From RHLJ01 sp963974345 (GTDB lineage Bacteria; Bacteroidota; Rhodothermia; Balneolales; Balneolaceae), in contig CAXBBW010000013.1 of assembly GCA_963974345.1 (NCBI GenBank), positions 1 to 64,000 on the forward strand: DNA of 64,000 nucleotides. Reading direction: 5' to 3'. The number at the start of each line of letters is the position of its first letter. Within the stretch, counting starts at the first letter, position 1. This document shows positions 34,157 through 43,276 of the stretch, piece by piece. The notes beneath the pieces were generated by a model. That model made no database searches, was not told where the DNA came from, and saw only the letters and a list, made by a program, of their open reading frames with translations. A program made the translations under genes and the position numbers.

Positions 34157-35113
34157 TCAAAAAACCTCTTTAGCTACTTCATACACTGAAAGAGATTTCC
34201 CCATTGAATAGTAATGTAAGGTTGGGACTCCAAACTCAATTAACTCTTTAGATTGTTTAATTGCCCATTCAATACCAATTTTTTTTGCAGCATCGTTGTC
34301 CTTGCACTTTTCAAGTTCTAAAGAAAGAGCTTCAGGAATATCGATATGGAATAAATCGGGTAGTAAAGTTACTTGACGTTTCGTGGTGATTGGCTTCAAA
34401 CCTGGTACAATTGGGACTTCAATTCCAATATCACGGCAAGCATTTACAAAATTGAAATATTTCTCATTATCAAAAAACATCTGGGTTACAATATAATCTG
34501 CTCCCCCATCCACTTTTTGTTTAAGATAGCGGAGATCCGTTTCCATATTTGGCGCGGTGGTATGTTTTTCTGGATAGCCAGCTACGCCAATACAAAAATC
34601 TGAAGAAGCTGCATTTTCAATTTCTTCTTCCAGAAAAACACCGTTATTCAAATCTACTACTTGCGAAAGAAGCTCAGAAGCATATGCATGTCCATCAGGT
34701 TCTGGAACAAAGGCTCGATCTGGTTTTCGAACGTCTCCTTGAAGAACTAATACATTATCAATTCCTAAGAAATTTAAATCGATCAACGCATTCTCAGTTT
34801 CTTCTCTAGTGAAGCCACCACAAATAATATGTGGCACAGCATCTACTTTATAATGGTTTTGAATGGCTGCACACATCCCAACTGTTCCCGGGCGTTTACG
34901 AACAGATTTTCGCTCTAGTAAACCATTTTCTCTTTTCTTGTAGATGTATTCTTCTCGGTGATAAGTCACATCTATAAATGGAGGATTGAATTCCATTAGT
35001 GGATCAATATGATCGAATAATGTTTGAATATTCTGTCCTTTTAAAGGTGGTAAAACCTCAAAGGTGAATAATGTCTTTCCGTCTGCGTTTTTAAAATAGT
35101 CTGTTACTTTCAT
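34157..35113 (-). CDS. metF: 5,10-methylenetetrahydrofolate reductase
   Basis: 318 residues of the FAD-binding TIM-barrel family. It reduces methylene-THF to methyl-THF, the methyl donor for MetH. Conserved parts are FTFEVLPPLKG with the catalytic Glu, VDVTYH-type IDVTYHREE, IDNVLVLQGDVRKPD, and GADYIVTQMFFDNEKYF. The length is near that of E. coli MetF (296). It is the last gene of the SAM-riboswitch-led metH1 - metH2 - metF unit; a REP-like palindrome lies in the 96-base gap behind metH2. Confidence 0.95.
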   Translation of the reverse strand: MKVTDYFKNADGKTLFTFEVLPPLKGQNIQTLFDHIDPLMEFNPPFIDVTYHREEYIYKKRENGLLERKSVRKRPGTVGMCAAIQNHYKVDAVPHIICGGFTREETENALIDLNFLGIDNVLVLQGDVRKPDRAFVPEPDGHAYASELLSQVVDLNNGVFLEEEIENAASSDFCIGVAGYPEKHTTAPNMETDLRYLKQKVDGGADYIVTQMFFDNEKYFNFVNACRDIGIEVPIVPGLKPITTKRQVTLLPDLFHIDIPEALSLELEKCKDNDAAKKIGIEWAIKQSKELIEFGVPTLHYYSMGKSLSVYEVAKEVF

Positions 35114-35123
35114 ATTCTCATTT

Positions 35124-35196
35124 CGTCATTCTGAGCGAAAGCGAAGAATCTAGGCGGTATTCGCTAAGATCCTTCGGAAGTATCCTCAGTATGACG
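35124..35196. repeat. REP-like imperfect palindrome between metH2 and metF
   Basis: The arms CGTCATTCTGAG (35124-35135) and CTCAGTATGACG (35185-35196) pair at 11 of 12 positions. Inside are GCGAAAGCGAAGAATC and GATCCTTCGG. The same GTCATTCTGAGCG...CGAAG theme recurs in the 58.7-60.8 kb region and near 63.55 kb. As an intergenic hairpin it may trim or stabilise the operon message; its effect is unknown. Confidence 0.8.
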
Positions 35197-35209
35197 TTTT
35201 TAGTTAATT

Positions 35210-37897
35210 CTATGGATTATAAGCCAAATTTGGTGATAACCATTTTTCAATTTCTTCTACTGATTTCCCTTTACGTTCGGCATAATCTTTAATTTGATCT
35301 TTATTCAATTTACCAACTCCAAAATATCGTGATTGAGGATGCGAGAAATAAAATCCACTTACAGAACTAGCAGGATACATCGCAAAAGATTCGGTTAATG
35401 AAATCCCCGTATTCTTCTCCACTTCCAGCAATTCAAACAAGGTTCTTTTCTCGGTATGATCAGGACATGCTGGATAACCCGGTGCGGGTCTAATCCCCTG
35501 GTATTCCTCTGCAATAAATTTATCGTTATTGATATCTTCTTTTGGACAAAATCCCCATAGATCAGTTCTGATTTTGTAATGCATATACTCTGCATGAGCT
35601 TCAGCAAGTCTATCAGCTAAAGCTTTTACAAGAATCGAATTATAATCATCGTTTGCAATTTCGTATTTCATAATCAATTTCTCGATTCCTAAGCCCGATG
35701 TGACTGCGAACATTCCAATGTAATCTTGTTTTCCACTATCCTGAGGTGCTACATAATCGACCAATGAAGAATTGGGTTGACCTGTACGCTTCTCAGCCTG
35801 TTGTCGCAGAAAATGGAATTTCGCTTTTTGGCTTGATCTGGATTCGTCTTCAAATACAACTACATCTTCACCTACACTATTTGCGGGAAATAAACCAATT
35901 ACCGATTTCGCTTGGAGCGATTTATTGGTAATGATTTCATCCAGCATAGCTTGAGCATCTTCAAGTAATTCCTTTGCTTGCTCCCCTACTACTTCATCCT
36001 CAAGAATAGATGGATATTTTCCGGTTAACATCCAAGTTCTAAAAAACGGAGACCAATCGATGAATTCTCTAAGTTCCGCTAAATCCACTTCTTCAAAAAC
36101 CTTGGTTCCTATTACTTTTGGTTTGTGATAGGTAGTTGTTTCCCAATCAATATCCGTTCGATTTTTCTTTGCTGACTCAAAACTTAACAGCGACTTTCTA
36201 CTCGTTCGTTTTTCATGATCTTTCCGCATTGAGGAATACTCAGTCTTTACACCTGCAGCAAATTTTTCGCGATTTCCTTCATTTAATAAATCAGTGCAAA
36301 CAGAAACAGATCGTGAAGCATCTAACACATGAATTACTGGTGATGTATAATTCGGATCAATTTTTACAGCCGTATGGATTCTTGAGGTTGTAGCGCCTCC
36401 AATCAATAAAGGTGTAGTCATGCCTCGTTTCTGCATTTCCGTGGCTACACCAACCATTTCATCGAGTGATGGAGTTATCAAACCACTTAAGCCAATGATA
36501 TCCGCTTTTTCTTTCTCTGCTTCATCCAAAATTTTATCGGTTGGGACCATTACTCCCAAATCAACAATGTCAAAGTTATTGCAAGCCAGAACTACACCAA
36601 CAATATTCTTTCCAATGTCATGAACATCCCCTTTTACGGTAGCTAATAATACTTTTGCACGCTGTCTAATGTCTTTGTTCTTCTTCTTTTCTTCTTCTAA
36701 AAATGGGGTTAGATAAGCAACAGCCTGCTTCATCACTCTAGCACTTTTTACTACTTGAGGGAGAAACATTTTTCCTGCTCCGAATAAATCCCCTACCACA
36801 TTCATTCCGTCCATAAGTGGACCCTCAATCACTGTAAGTGGACTTCCAATTTTCTGGCGAGCTTCTTCGGTGTCCTCTTCAATAAATTCTGTTACTCCTT
36901 TGATCAGCGCGTAACTCAATCGTTTCTCTACCGTTTCTGAACGCCATTCCTGCGTTTCTTTCTCTTTCTTTTCTCCAGTGCCTCTATACTTTTCTGCGAT
37001 TTCAAGAAGTCGTTCTGTAGCATCTTCTCTACGATCTAATAATACGTCTTCAACTCTATCCAGTAATTCCTTTGGAATGTTATCATAAATCTCGAGCTGT
37101 GTTGGATTCACAATTCCCATATCCATTCCATGTTGAATGGCGTGATATAAAAATGCGGAATGCATGGCTTCTCGAACAGGATTGTTCCCACGAAAAGAAA
37201 ATGACACATTACTAACTCCTCCAATAATGTGTGCTCCAGGCAAATTCTCACGAATCCATTTTGCAGCTAAAAAGAAATCAAGAGCATTTTGCCGATGTTC
37301 ATCCATTCCCGTAGCAACAGGGAAAATATTTGGATCAAGGATAATATCAGAAGGATCAAAACCTACTTCTTCAACCAATAGCTTATAGGATCTTCCACAA
37401 ATTTCTTTTCTACGTTCGAGATTATCAGCTTGACCGTCTTCATCAAAAGCCATTGAAATTACAGCTGCACCAAATCTTTTTACGATCTTAGCTCTTCGAA
37501 GGAACTCCTCTTCCCCGTCCTTTAAACTAATGGAATTCACTACTCCTTTTCCCTGAATGCATTTCAATCCTGCTACAATTACCTCCCATTTTGAGGAATC
37601 AACCATGATTGGGATTTTAGCTATTTCAGGTTCAGATGCGATCAGATTTAAAAAGGTAGTCATCTCCTGTGCACTATCGAGCATACCTTCGTCCATATTC
37701 ACGTCAAGAATTTGCGCCCCTCCCTGAACTTGATCTAGTGCTACTTCAAGTGCTGTGGTGTACTCCTGAGCTTTAATTAAATTCAGGAATCTTTTGGATC
37801 CAGTTACATTGGTACGTTCTCCTACATTCACAAAATTTGAATCAGGTGTAACTATGAGAGGTTCAAGTCCGCTAAGCTTTAATGGATTTGGTTTCAT
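35210..37897 (-). CDS. metH: Methionine synthase, pterin - cobalamin - activation part (split MetH)
   Basis: 895 residues holding the C-terminal three modules of MetH. The methyl-THF domain (about 18-300) starts with FVNVGERTNVTGSKRF. The B12 cap and binding domain (about 345-560) contains DVHDIGKN, whose His ligates cobalt. The SAM-dependent activation domain (about 600-895) contains RPAPGYPACPDHTEK. The homocysteine-binding module is missing and is the upstream gene. Its ATG overlaps that gene's stop by one base (TAATG). The clean start at the domain edge argues for a true split, not a frameshift. Confidence 0.94.
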   Translation of the reverse strand: MKPNPLKLSGLEPLIVTPDSNFVNVGERTNVTGSKRFLNLIKAQEYTTALEVALDQVQGGAQILDVNMDEGMLDSAQEMTTFLNLIASEPEIAKIPIMVDSSKWEVIVAGLKCIQGKGVVNSISLKDGEEEFLRRAKIVKRFGAAVISMAFDEDGQADNLERRKEICGRSYKLLVEEVGFDPSDIILDPNIFPVATGMDEHRQNALDFFLAAKWIRENLPGAHIIGGVSNVSFSFRGNNPVREAMHSAFLYHAIQHGMDMGIVNPTQLEIYDNIPKELLDRVEDVLLDRREDATERLLEIAEKYRGTGEKKEKETQEWRSETVEKRLSYALIKGVTEFIEEDTEEARQKIGSPLTVIEGPLMDGMNVVGDLFGAGKMFLPQVVKSARVMKQAVAYLTPFLEEEKKKNKDIRQRAKVLLATVKGDVHDIGKNIVGVVLACNNFDIVDLGVMVPTDKILDEAEKEKADIIGLSGLITPSLDEMVGVATEMQKRGMTTPLLIGGATTSRIHTAVKIDPNYTSPVIHVLDASRSVSVCTDLLNEGNREKFAAGVKTEYSSMRKDHEKRTSRKSLLSFESAKKNRTDIDWETTTYHKPKVIGTKVFEEVDLAELREFIDWSPFFRTWMLTGKYPSILEDEVVGEQAKELLEDAQAMLDEIITNKSLQAKSVIGLFPANSVGEDVVVFEDESRSSQKAKFHFLRQQAEKRTGQPNSSLVDYVAPQDSGKQDYIGMFAVTSGLGIEKLIMKYEIANDDYNSILVKALADRLAEAHAEYMHYKIRTDLWGFCPKEDINNDKFIAEEYQGIRPAPGYPACPDHTEKRTLFELLEVEKNTGISLTESFAMYPASSVSGFYFSHPQSRYFGVGKLNKDQIKDYAERKGKSVEEIEKWLSPNLAYNP

Positions 37898-38901
37898 TAG
37901 GCTACCGCTTCTTCGGTTAGAGTTCGAGGTGAATAATCAGAAGCTAGCTCAGCCATTTTTTTGATGTGATCTGGAGTTGTTCCACAACAACCGCCAAGAA
38001 TATTGACCAACTTATCATCTAAAAATGACTTCACTTGATTCGCCATTTCATCTGGACCTTGATCATATTCCCCAAATTCGTTTGGGAGTCCTGCATTTGG
38101 ATATGCACTAATAAAATATGGCGAGTATTTTGATAGGGTTTTGAGGTATGGTTTAAGTTGTTTAGCGCCCAATGCGCAATTCAAGCCAATACTCAATAAT
38201 GGAGCGTGTGATAAGGAAATCAAGAAAGCTTCTACCGTTTGCCCTGAAAGCGTTCTGCCACTTGCATCCGTAATAGTTCCTGAAATCATTATTGGGAGCT
38301 CTTTTCCGATTTCTTCATACAATTCAAGTACTCCAAAAATAGCTGCTTTTGCATTCAAGGTATCAAAAACAGTTTCTATGAGGAGTACATCGGAACCGCC
38401 TTCTATTAATCCTCGTGCCTGTTCTTTGTATGCTGTAGCAAGCTCATCAAAGGTAACAGCTCTGTATCCAGGATCAGAAACATTTGGAGACATTGAAGCT
38501 GTTTTGTTGGTTGGCCCCATCGCTCCTGCTACAAATCTTGGTTTGTGTGGATTTTGATGAGTGAATTTATCACAAGCTTGTCTGGCTAATTTAGCCGACT
38601 CAAAATTGATGTCATAAACTGCCTCCTCCATATGGTAATCAGCTTGAGCGATAGTTGTGCCGCTGAAAGTATTGGTCTCAACAATATCAGCACCTGCTGC
38701 AAGATAGTGCTCATGTATTTCTTGAATAATTTCAGGTCGAGTTATAGAAAGTAAATCGTTATTGCCTTTCAGGTCTACTTTCGAATCATGAAAAAGATCA
38801 CCTCGAAAATCTTCTTCTTGAAGTTTATGGCGCTGAATCATAGTTCCCATAGCACCATCCAGAACTAATACTCTATCTTCTAATTGTTTTCTAATATCCA
38901 C
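37897..38901 (-). CDS. Methionine synthase, homocysteine-binding part (split MetH)
   Basis: 334 residues forming the zinc-dependent homocysteine methyltransferase barrel. The start VLDGAMGTMIQRHKL is typical of MetH. The zinc thiolates are Cys in SIGLNCALG and the Cys pair in ILGGCCGTTPDH. It activates the homocysteine thiol for methyl transfer from cobalamin held by the product of the overlapping downstream gene. It is the first gene after the SAM-I riboswitch, whose aptamer ends 52 bases before this ATG. Confidence 0.94.
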   Translation of the reverse strand: MDIRKQLEDRVLVLDGAMGTMIQRHKLQEEDFRGDLFHDSKVDLKGNNDLLSITRPEIIQEIHEHYLAAGADIVETNTFSGTTIAQADYHMEEAVYDINFESAKLARQACDKFTHQNPHKPRFVAGAMGPTNKTASMSPNVSDPGYRAVTFDELATAYKEQARGLIEGGSDVLLIETVFDTLNAKAAIFGVLELYEEIGKELPIMISGTITDASGRTLSGQTVEAFLISLSHAPLLSIGLNCALGAKQLKPYLKTLSKYSPYFISAYPNAGLPNEFGEYDQGPDEMANQVKSFLDDKLVNILGGCCGTTPDHIKKMAELASDYSPRTLTEEAVA

Positions 38902-38952
38902 TCTTATACTGTAATTGATTGGCTTATTAACAAAGAGTGATGGAAAAGCTCA

Positions 38953-39064
38953 CTTATTTTTCCCGGCACTTGTCCGAGTGGGATTTGGCACCTTTCCCTC
39001 AATAGCTATTGTGGTCGGTTGCCAAGACTTCAACGGGCCCATTCCCTCTGTCTTTCTTAATAAG
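38953..39064 (-). promoter_or_regulatory. SAM-I (S-box) riboswitch
   Basis: On the minus strand the aptamer runs from CTTATT (P1 5' strand, 39059-39064) to AATAAG (P1 3' strand, 38953-38958). Conserved S-box sequences in between are GAGGGAATGGGCCCG, TTGGCAACC and GAAAGGTGCCAAATCCC. It leads the metH1 - metH2 - metF unit, the expected target. Downstream, TTAATAAG (38923-38930) can pair over 8 bp with CTTATTAA of the P1 5' strand, and a small hairpin AGTGA/TCACT (38936-38954) overlaps the P1 3' strand; either could be part of the switching mechanism. Confidence 0.92.
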
Positions 39065-39078
39065 CATTATAATATGAC

Positions 39079-39108
39079 CAAAGATAGAACAATTTAAGCA
39101 TTAACAAA
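39079..39108 (-). promoter_or_regulatory. Bacteroidota-type promoter of the metH operon
   Basis: On the minus strand TTTG (39105-39108), an 18-base spacer, and TATCTTTG (39079-39086), a full TAnnTTTG match. The predicted start would lie just ahead of the riboswitch P1. Confidence 0.65.
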
Positions 39109-39112
39109 ACAG

Positions 39113-40786
39113 CTATAACCTTGTTTTAATCCCCAAATGCACCTTTCCATTTCCTATGCTTTCATCTGGTGAAATGGCATAGGTAAATTTCAATCGTCCA
39201 ATTCTGATTTTATAGCTGATACCAAAACCAGTTGAGTACAAGCTATCTGTGGTTTTAAAACTGGAATTAGGCTCGGTTAATAATTTAGGCCTATGATATC
39301 TCCCTAATGCTCCGAATGCGAATAGATACGAAGACCGATTTACTAAGAACCGATACTCAATATCTCCCCAAACTAATCGAGATGCTCGGAATTGTTCTTC
39401 GGAATACCCTCGGAATGAATTGGCTCCACCAAATCGTAGTAAATCACTTTCAGTAACTTTATTCGCAGACAAGAAATAAGATTGAGTTGTAAATGCAAGT
39501 ACACTTTTGGGAGCAATCTTTAAAAAATAGGAGGCTTCAGAATGAATAAATCGCTGTGAAAAAGCAGCAATAGAATCTATTTCAATTTTTTTGTTAGATA
39601 CACCAAAGCTAGCAGCGAACCGAATTCCGGAAGTTGGGACTTCGATATTATTTGTGGTAGAATATCTAAACCCAAGCTCTGCGAATCTCTTTTTCCCATC
39701 AGGTTCCTGTATTAATGAAATGATATTACTTGAAGTTGATGAAACTTGCCCTACACTTCCTGTTAATCTCAATCCTCGTGATACTAAATAGTAAGAATCT
39801 AAACTGAGGTTTCTTGTTTGGTAGGTGGTATCGTTTTGATAGATATTAAAATTAAAACCAAGTCCTACAGGTACTGCCCCAAACCAATCTTGAGCAACAC
39901 CGATATTAAGGCGTGATGTTTCAGGTCGTAGTCGTTGATATTCTAATTCAAACCCATTTCCTTGCTTTAATACATTCCACAAAGAAAGCTCGAAATCACC
40001 TACAATCTGACCATTTCCATTTTGATCAGGCACATAACCCAGCAAACCATCGAATTGATTAAGTATTCTTTCCTGTATTCCAATTACAATAACAGCCTTT
40101 TCTTCCTCTAGAAAAACTTCAGGTACCGCTACTTCTTCAAAAAGCTCACTGTCTTCTAAGTTTAATTTTAGTTCATTTAATAATCGAGATGTAATTATTA
40201 ATGAATCCCTGAATCCTGAAATTCGCCTTAAATAATCGTTTTTATTTGATTTTGCTCCTGGAAATAGAACTTTCTCAGTTATCCATTGCCTTCCCTTTTC
40301 GACAGATAATTTTACTGATACTTCACATTCTTGGATGTTCGGAAGTATTGAAGCAATTTCAATTCTAGAAAAGATATAGCCTTCACTTTCCAGTTCCTTA
40401 AGCAATTCATCGATTTTGATTTGAAGCGTTCTTTTTGAATAATCACCTAAGCCTGTAAATTTTACACTCTCTAGTTCATATCCTTCAACAATTAATTCAA
40501 TAAATTGAAATCTACACCCAGTTTTTATTTCAAATTGATTTGGTGAAATTGCAGTCATCTCTGCATTCAAATACCCATTTGAAGAATACCATTCTAAAAT
40601 AGTTTGGTCTTTATTGTCTGAATTGTTAGCAAGTTCTTGTTGTAAAGATATTGGTATTTTTATCTTATTTCCATTTTCGGTAATAGATATAACCTCTTGT
40701 GCTAAAATAGATAATGATGATATTATTATCACTAATCCAATCCAAAAAGAAATGCTAATAATTCGAAATATGCGAACTTTAATCAT
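39113..40786 (-). CDS. Omp85/TamA-type outer-membrane surface antigen protein
   Basis: 557 residues from the ATG at 40784-40786, chosen because it opens a signal peptide (MIKVRIFRIISISFWIGLV, cleavage after about SILAQ). The N-terminal half contains POTRA-like alpha/beta repeats (about 25-255). The C-terminal half is a D15/Omp85 barrel, with the signature LLRFGGANSFRGYSEEQF and final strands ending GKVHLGIKTRL. It is shorter than BamA and has no beta-rich partner nearby, so a TamA-like or phylum-specific Omp85 role is more likely than BamA itself. Confidence 0.8.
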   Translation of the reverse strand: MIKVRIFRIISISFWIGLVIIISSLSILAQEVISITENGNKIKIPISLQQELANNSDNKDQTILEWYSSNGYLNAEMTAISPNQFEIKTGCRFQFIELIVEGYELESVKFTGLGDYSKRTLQIKIDELLKELESEGYIFSRIEIASILPNIQECEVSVKLSVEKGRQWITEKVLFPGAKSNKNDYLRRISGFRDSLIITSRLLNELKLNLEDSELFEEVAVPEVFLEEEKAVIVIGIQERILNQFDGLLGYVPDQNGNGQIVGDFELSLWNVLKQGNGFELEYQRLRPETSRLNIGVAQDWFGAVPVGLGFNFNIYQNDTTYQTRNLSLDSYYLVSRGLRLTGSVGQVSSTSSNIISLIQEPDGKKRFAELGFRYSTTNNIEVPTSGIRFAASFGVSNKKIEIDSIAAFSQRFIHSEASYFLKIAPKSVLAFTTQSYFLSANKVTESDLLRFGGANSFRGYSEEQFRASRLVWGDIEYRFLVNRSSYLFAFGALGRYHRPKLLTEPNSSFKTTDSLYSTGFGISYKIRIGRLKFTYAISPDESIGNGKVHLGIKTRL

Positions 40787-40878
40787 GCTGTAATTATAAC
40801 CAAAGCTTTCATTTATATTGATGAATAAACTGAATAAATTTAATCCCATTATTATGCCTCTTTCAACAAAACCAAGGA

Positions 40879-42285
40879 ATGAAAAACACCTATAAAGAAC
40901 TAATCGAGCAAACCTATTATTTCCCTCAAAACGGATTCGAACTGAATGATGGATATTTAGATTTCAACGGAGTTGATTTAAAAGAACTGATTGATAAATA
41001 TAAAACTCCATTTAGACTTACCTACCTCCCAAAGATCAGAACTCAAATAAAAAATGCTCGCTCTTATTTCGACAATGCGTTTAAAGAGTATAATTACAAA
41101 GGAAAGTATGAGTTCTGTTATTGCACAAAATGCTGTCACTTTAGTCATGTAGTAAGAACAGCCCTCAAGGAAAATGTATCAATAGAAACCTCCTCTTCTT
41201 TTGATATTGATTTGATTGATAGGCTTTATGAAAATAATAGGCTTGATAAATCGAAGTTTATCGTTCATAATGGATATAAAACAGATGGCTACATTAGAAA
41301 AATTGGAAAGCTTTTAAAAGCTGGGTTCAAAAACTCAATCACGGTACTTGATAATCCTAAAGAACTAGACAAACTTGAATCCATTGATGTTGATTTCCCA
41401 ATCAAAATCGGTCTTCGAGTTTCAATTGAAGAAAACCCTGGTGCCGCGTACTATACTTCCAGATTAGGAATTAATAAACGAGAAATTCTTGAACTCGTAA
41501 AAAAGAGAATAGCTGAAAATCCTAAGTTTGAACTAGTTATGGTTCACTTTTTTGTTGATTCAGGAATCAACGATACCTTGTATTATTGGGGAGAATTTCA
41601 AAAAGCACTTTCTTTATACATACAGATAAAAAAACTTGTCCCAACACTAAATGCGTTAAACATTGGCGGTGGATTCCCAATTCAAAATACACTGAGCTTT
41701 GAGTACGATTATCAGTATATGGTAAAAGAAATTGTTCGAAACGTTAAAGAAACCTGTAACGATGCTGGCATTGAAGAGCCTGATTTATTTACTGAGTTCG
41801 GCAAATATTCAGTTGGAGAAAGTGGAGCTGTAATTTTTGAAGTCTTAGAACAAAAGCAGCAAAACGATACAGAATTGTGGTATATCATCGATAATAGCTT
41901 GATGAATACCATTCCTGATGCTTGGTCGATAAACGAAAAATTCATTCTATTACCACTTAATAAATGGGATAAAATGTATAAACGAGTAAATATTGGCGGC
42001 ATTAGTTGTGATCACTCCGATTATTATAACTCAGAGACCCTAAATCAACAAATACTTCTCCCAGGGTATTCTGAACAGGATACCGAACCTTTATATATTG
42101 GGTTTTTCCATACGGGCGCATATCAAGATGCTATTAGCGGTTACGGTGGGATAAAGCACTGCCTTATCCCTTCCCCAAAACAAGTAATTGTTGATATTGA
42201 TGAGGAAGGCAATCTTATTGATCACGTGTATAGAGAAGAACAAAACGTAGAAAACATGTTAACGATACTTGGATATGATGACTAA
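40879..42285 (+). CDS. speA: Arginine decarboxylase (PLP fold type III)
   Basis: 468 residues, the compact form of SpeA found in Bacteroidota. The segment KYEFCYCTKCCHFSHV holds the likely PLP lysine, FIVHNGYKTDGYIRKI matches the family's NGYK region, and LNIGGGFPIQN is the glycine-rich phosphate loop. Near the C-terminus FFHTGAYQDAISGYGG and KHCLIPSPK are well conserved. It is expected to make agmatine from arginine for polyamine synthesis. The next gene, a deoxyhypusine-synthase-like enzyme, overlaps it by a few bases, but agmatinase is not in this cluster. Confidence 0.88.
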   Translation: MKNTYKELIEQTYYFPQNGFELNDGYLDFNGVDLKELIDKYKTPFRLTYLPKIRTQIKNARSYFDNAFKEYNYKGKYEFCYCTKCCHFSHVVRTALKENVSIETSSSFDIDLIDRLYENNRLDKSKFIVHNGYKTDGYIRKIGKLLKAGFKNSITVLDNPKELDKLESIDVDFPIKIGLRVSIEENPGAAYYTSRLGINKREILELVKKRIAENPKFELVMVHFFVDSGINDTLYYWGEFQKALSLYIQIKKLVPTLNALNIGGGFPIQNTLSFEYDYQYMVKEIVRNVKETCNDAGIEEPDLFTEFGKYSVGESGAVIFEVLEQKQQNDTELWYIIDNSLMNTIPDAWSINEKFILLPLNKWDKMYKRVNIGGISCDHSDYYNSETLNQQILLPGYSEQDTEPLYIGFFHTGAYQDAISGYGGIKHCLIPSPKQVIVDIDEEGNLIDHVYREEQNVENMLTILGYDD

Positions 42286-43249
42286 AAAAGGACCTGTTTC
42301 AAATTTTATTACACATCACTATAGACATTTCAATGCTGCCTCATTAGTAGACGCTGCAAAGGGTTACGAAGATCAGTTAAACTCTGGTGCTAAAATGATG
42401 ATAACCATGGCAGGAGCTATGAGTACGGCTGAGCTGGGAATTTCTCTTGCTGAAATGATTCGTGAAGATAAGGTTCATATCATTACGTGTACTGGAGCCA
42501 ATCTTGAAGAAGACGTTTTTAATTTAGTTGCACATAATTTCTACAAACGAATTCCCAATTACAGAGATTTAAGTCCTCAAGATGAGCAAGAATTAGTCGA
42601 TAACCATTTCAATAGGGTAACCGATACTTGCATTCCTGAAATGGAAGCAATGCGTGCAATTGAAGAGCATTTAGTTAAGCGCTGGGTTGATGCGAGTGAA
42701 AACGGTAAACGTTTCTTTCCCCATGAGTATTTCTATGATATCTTGCTATCAGGTGACCTAGTAGACGATTATCAGATTGATCCAAAAGATTCTTGGTTAT
42801 TAGCAGCTGCCGAGAAAAATATTCCAATTATCGTTCCAGGCTGGGAAGATTCAACATGTGGTAACTTCTTTGCTTCTCATTGTATTGAAGGAAGAGCGAT
42901 TCCTAGTGCTACCAAATCTGGCATTGAATATATGATGTTCTTAGCAGATTGGTATCAAAAGAATTCTGAAAAAGGAATTGGATTCTTCCAAATTGGAGGC
43001 GGTATTGCTGGTGATTTCCCAATATGCGTTGTTCCTATGCTTGATCAAGATTTGGGAATTAATGCACCACTTTGGTCATATTTCTGTCAAATAAGTGATT
43101 CAACTACCAGTTATGGTTCGTACTCAGGTGCGGTTCCTAATGAGAAAATTACTTGGGGAAAACTTGGAATAGAAACTCCAAAGTTCATCATAGAATCGGA
43201 TGCAACTATTGTTGCTCCGTTAATTTTTGCTTACCTATTAGGGTGGTAA
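42278..43249 (+). CDS. Deoxyhypusine-synthase-like protein (candidate polyamine synthase)
   Basis: 323 residues from the ATG at 42278, with another ATG one codon earlier. It overlaps the speA stop by eight bases. The family hallmark is NAD-linked transfer of an aminobutyl group from spermidine or putrescine; conserved parts are GAKMMITMAGAMSTAELG, IITCTGANLEEDVFN, and GGGIAGDFPICVVPM. Bacteria have no eIF5A, and bacterial homologues (SpeY) have been shown to make homospermidine. Coupling with speA supports a role in polyamine synthesis. The exact product is inference. Confidence 0.87.
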   Translation: MTKKGPVSNFITHHYRHFNAASLVDAAKGYEDQLNSGAKMMITMAGAMSTAELGISLAEMIREDKVHIITCTGANLEEDVFNLVAHNFYKRIPNYRDLSPQDEQELVDNHFNRVTDTCIPEMEAMRAIEEHLVKRWVDASENGKRFFPHEYFYDILLSGDLVDDYQIDPKDSWLLAAAEKNIPIIVPGWEDSTCGNFFASHCIEGRAIPSATKSGIEYMMFLADWYQKNSEKGIGFFQIGGGIAGDFPICVVPMLDQDLGINAPLWSYFCQISDSTTSYGSYSGAVPNEKITWGKLGIETPKFIIESDATIVAPLIFAYLLGW

Positions 43250-43276
43250 GTTTCAAGGTCTAACCAGTTTTACGAA

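Noticed and set aside
37895..37899. Split MetH as a sequencing frameshift
   Set aside because: The second gene starts with ATG exactly at a domain boundary with a TAATG overlap, a layout seen for genuine split MetH; no homologous frame runs across the junction.
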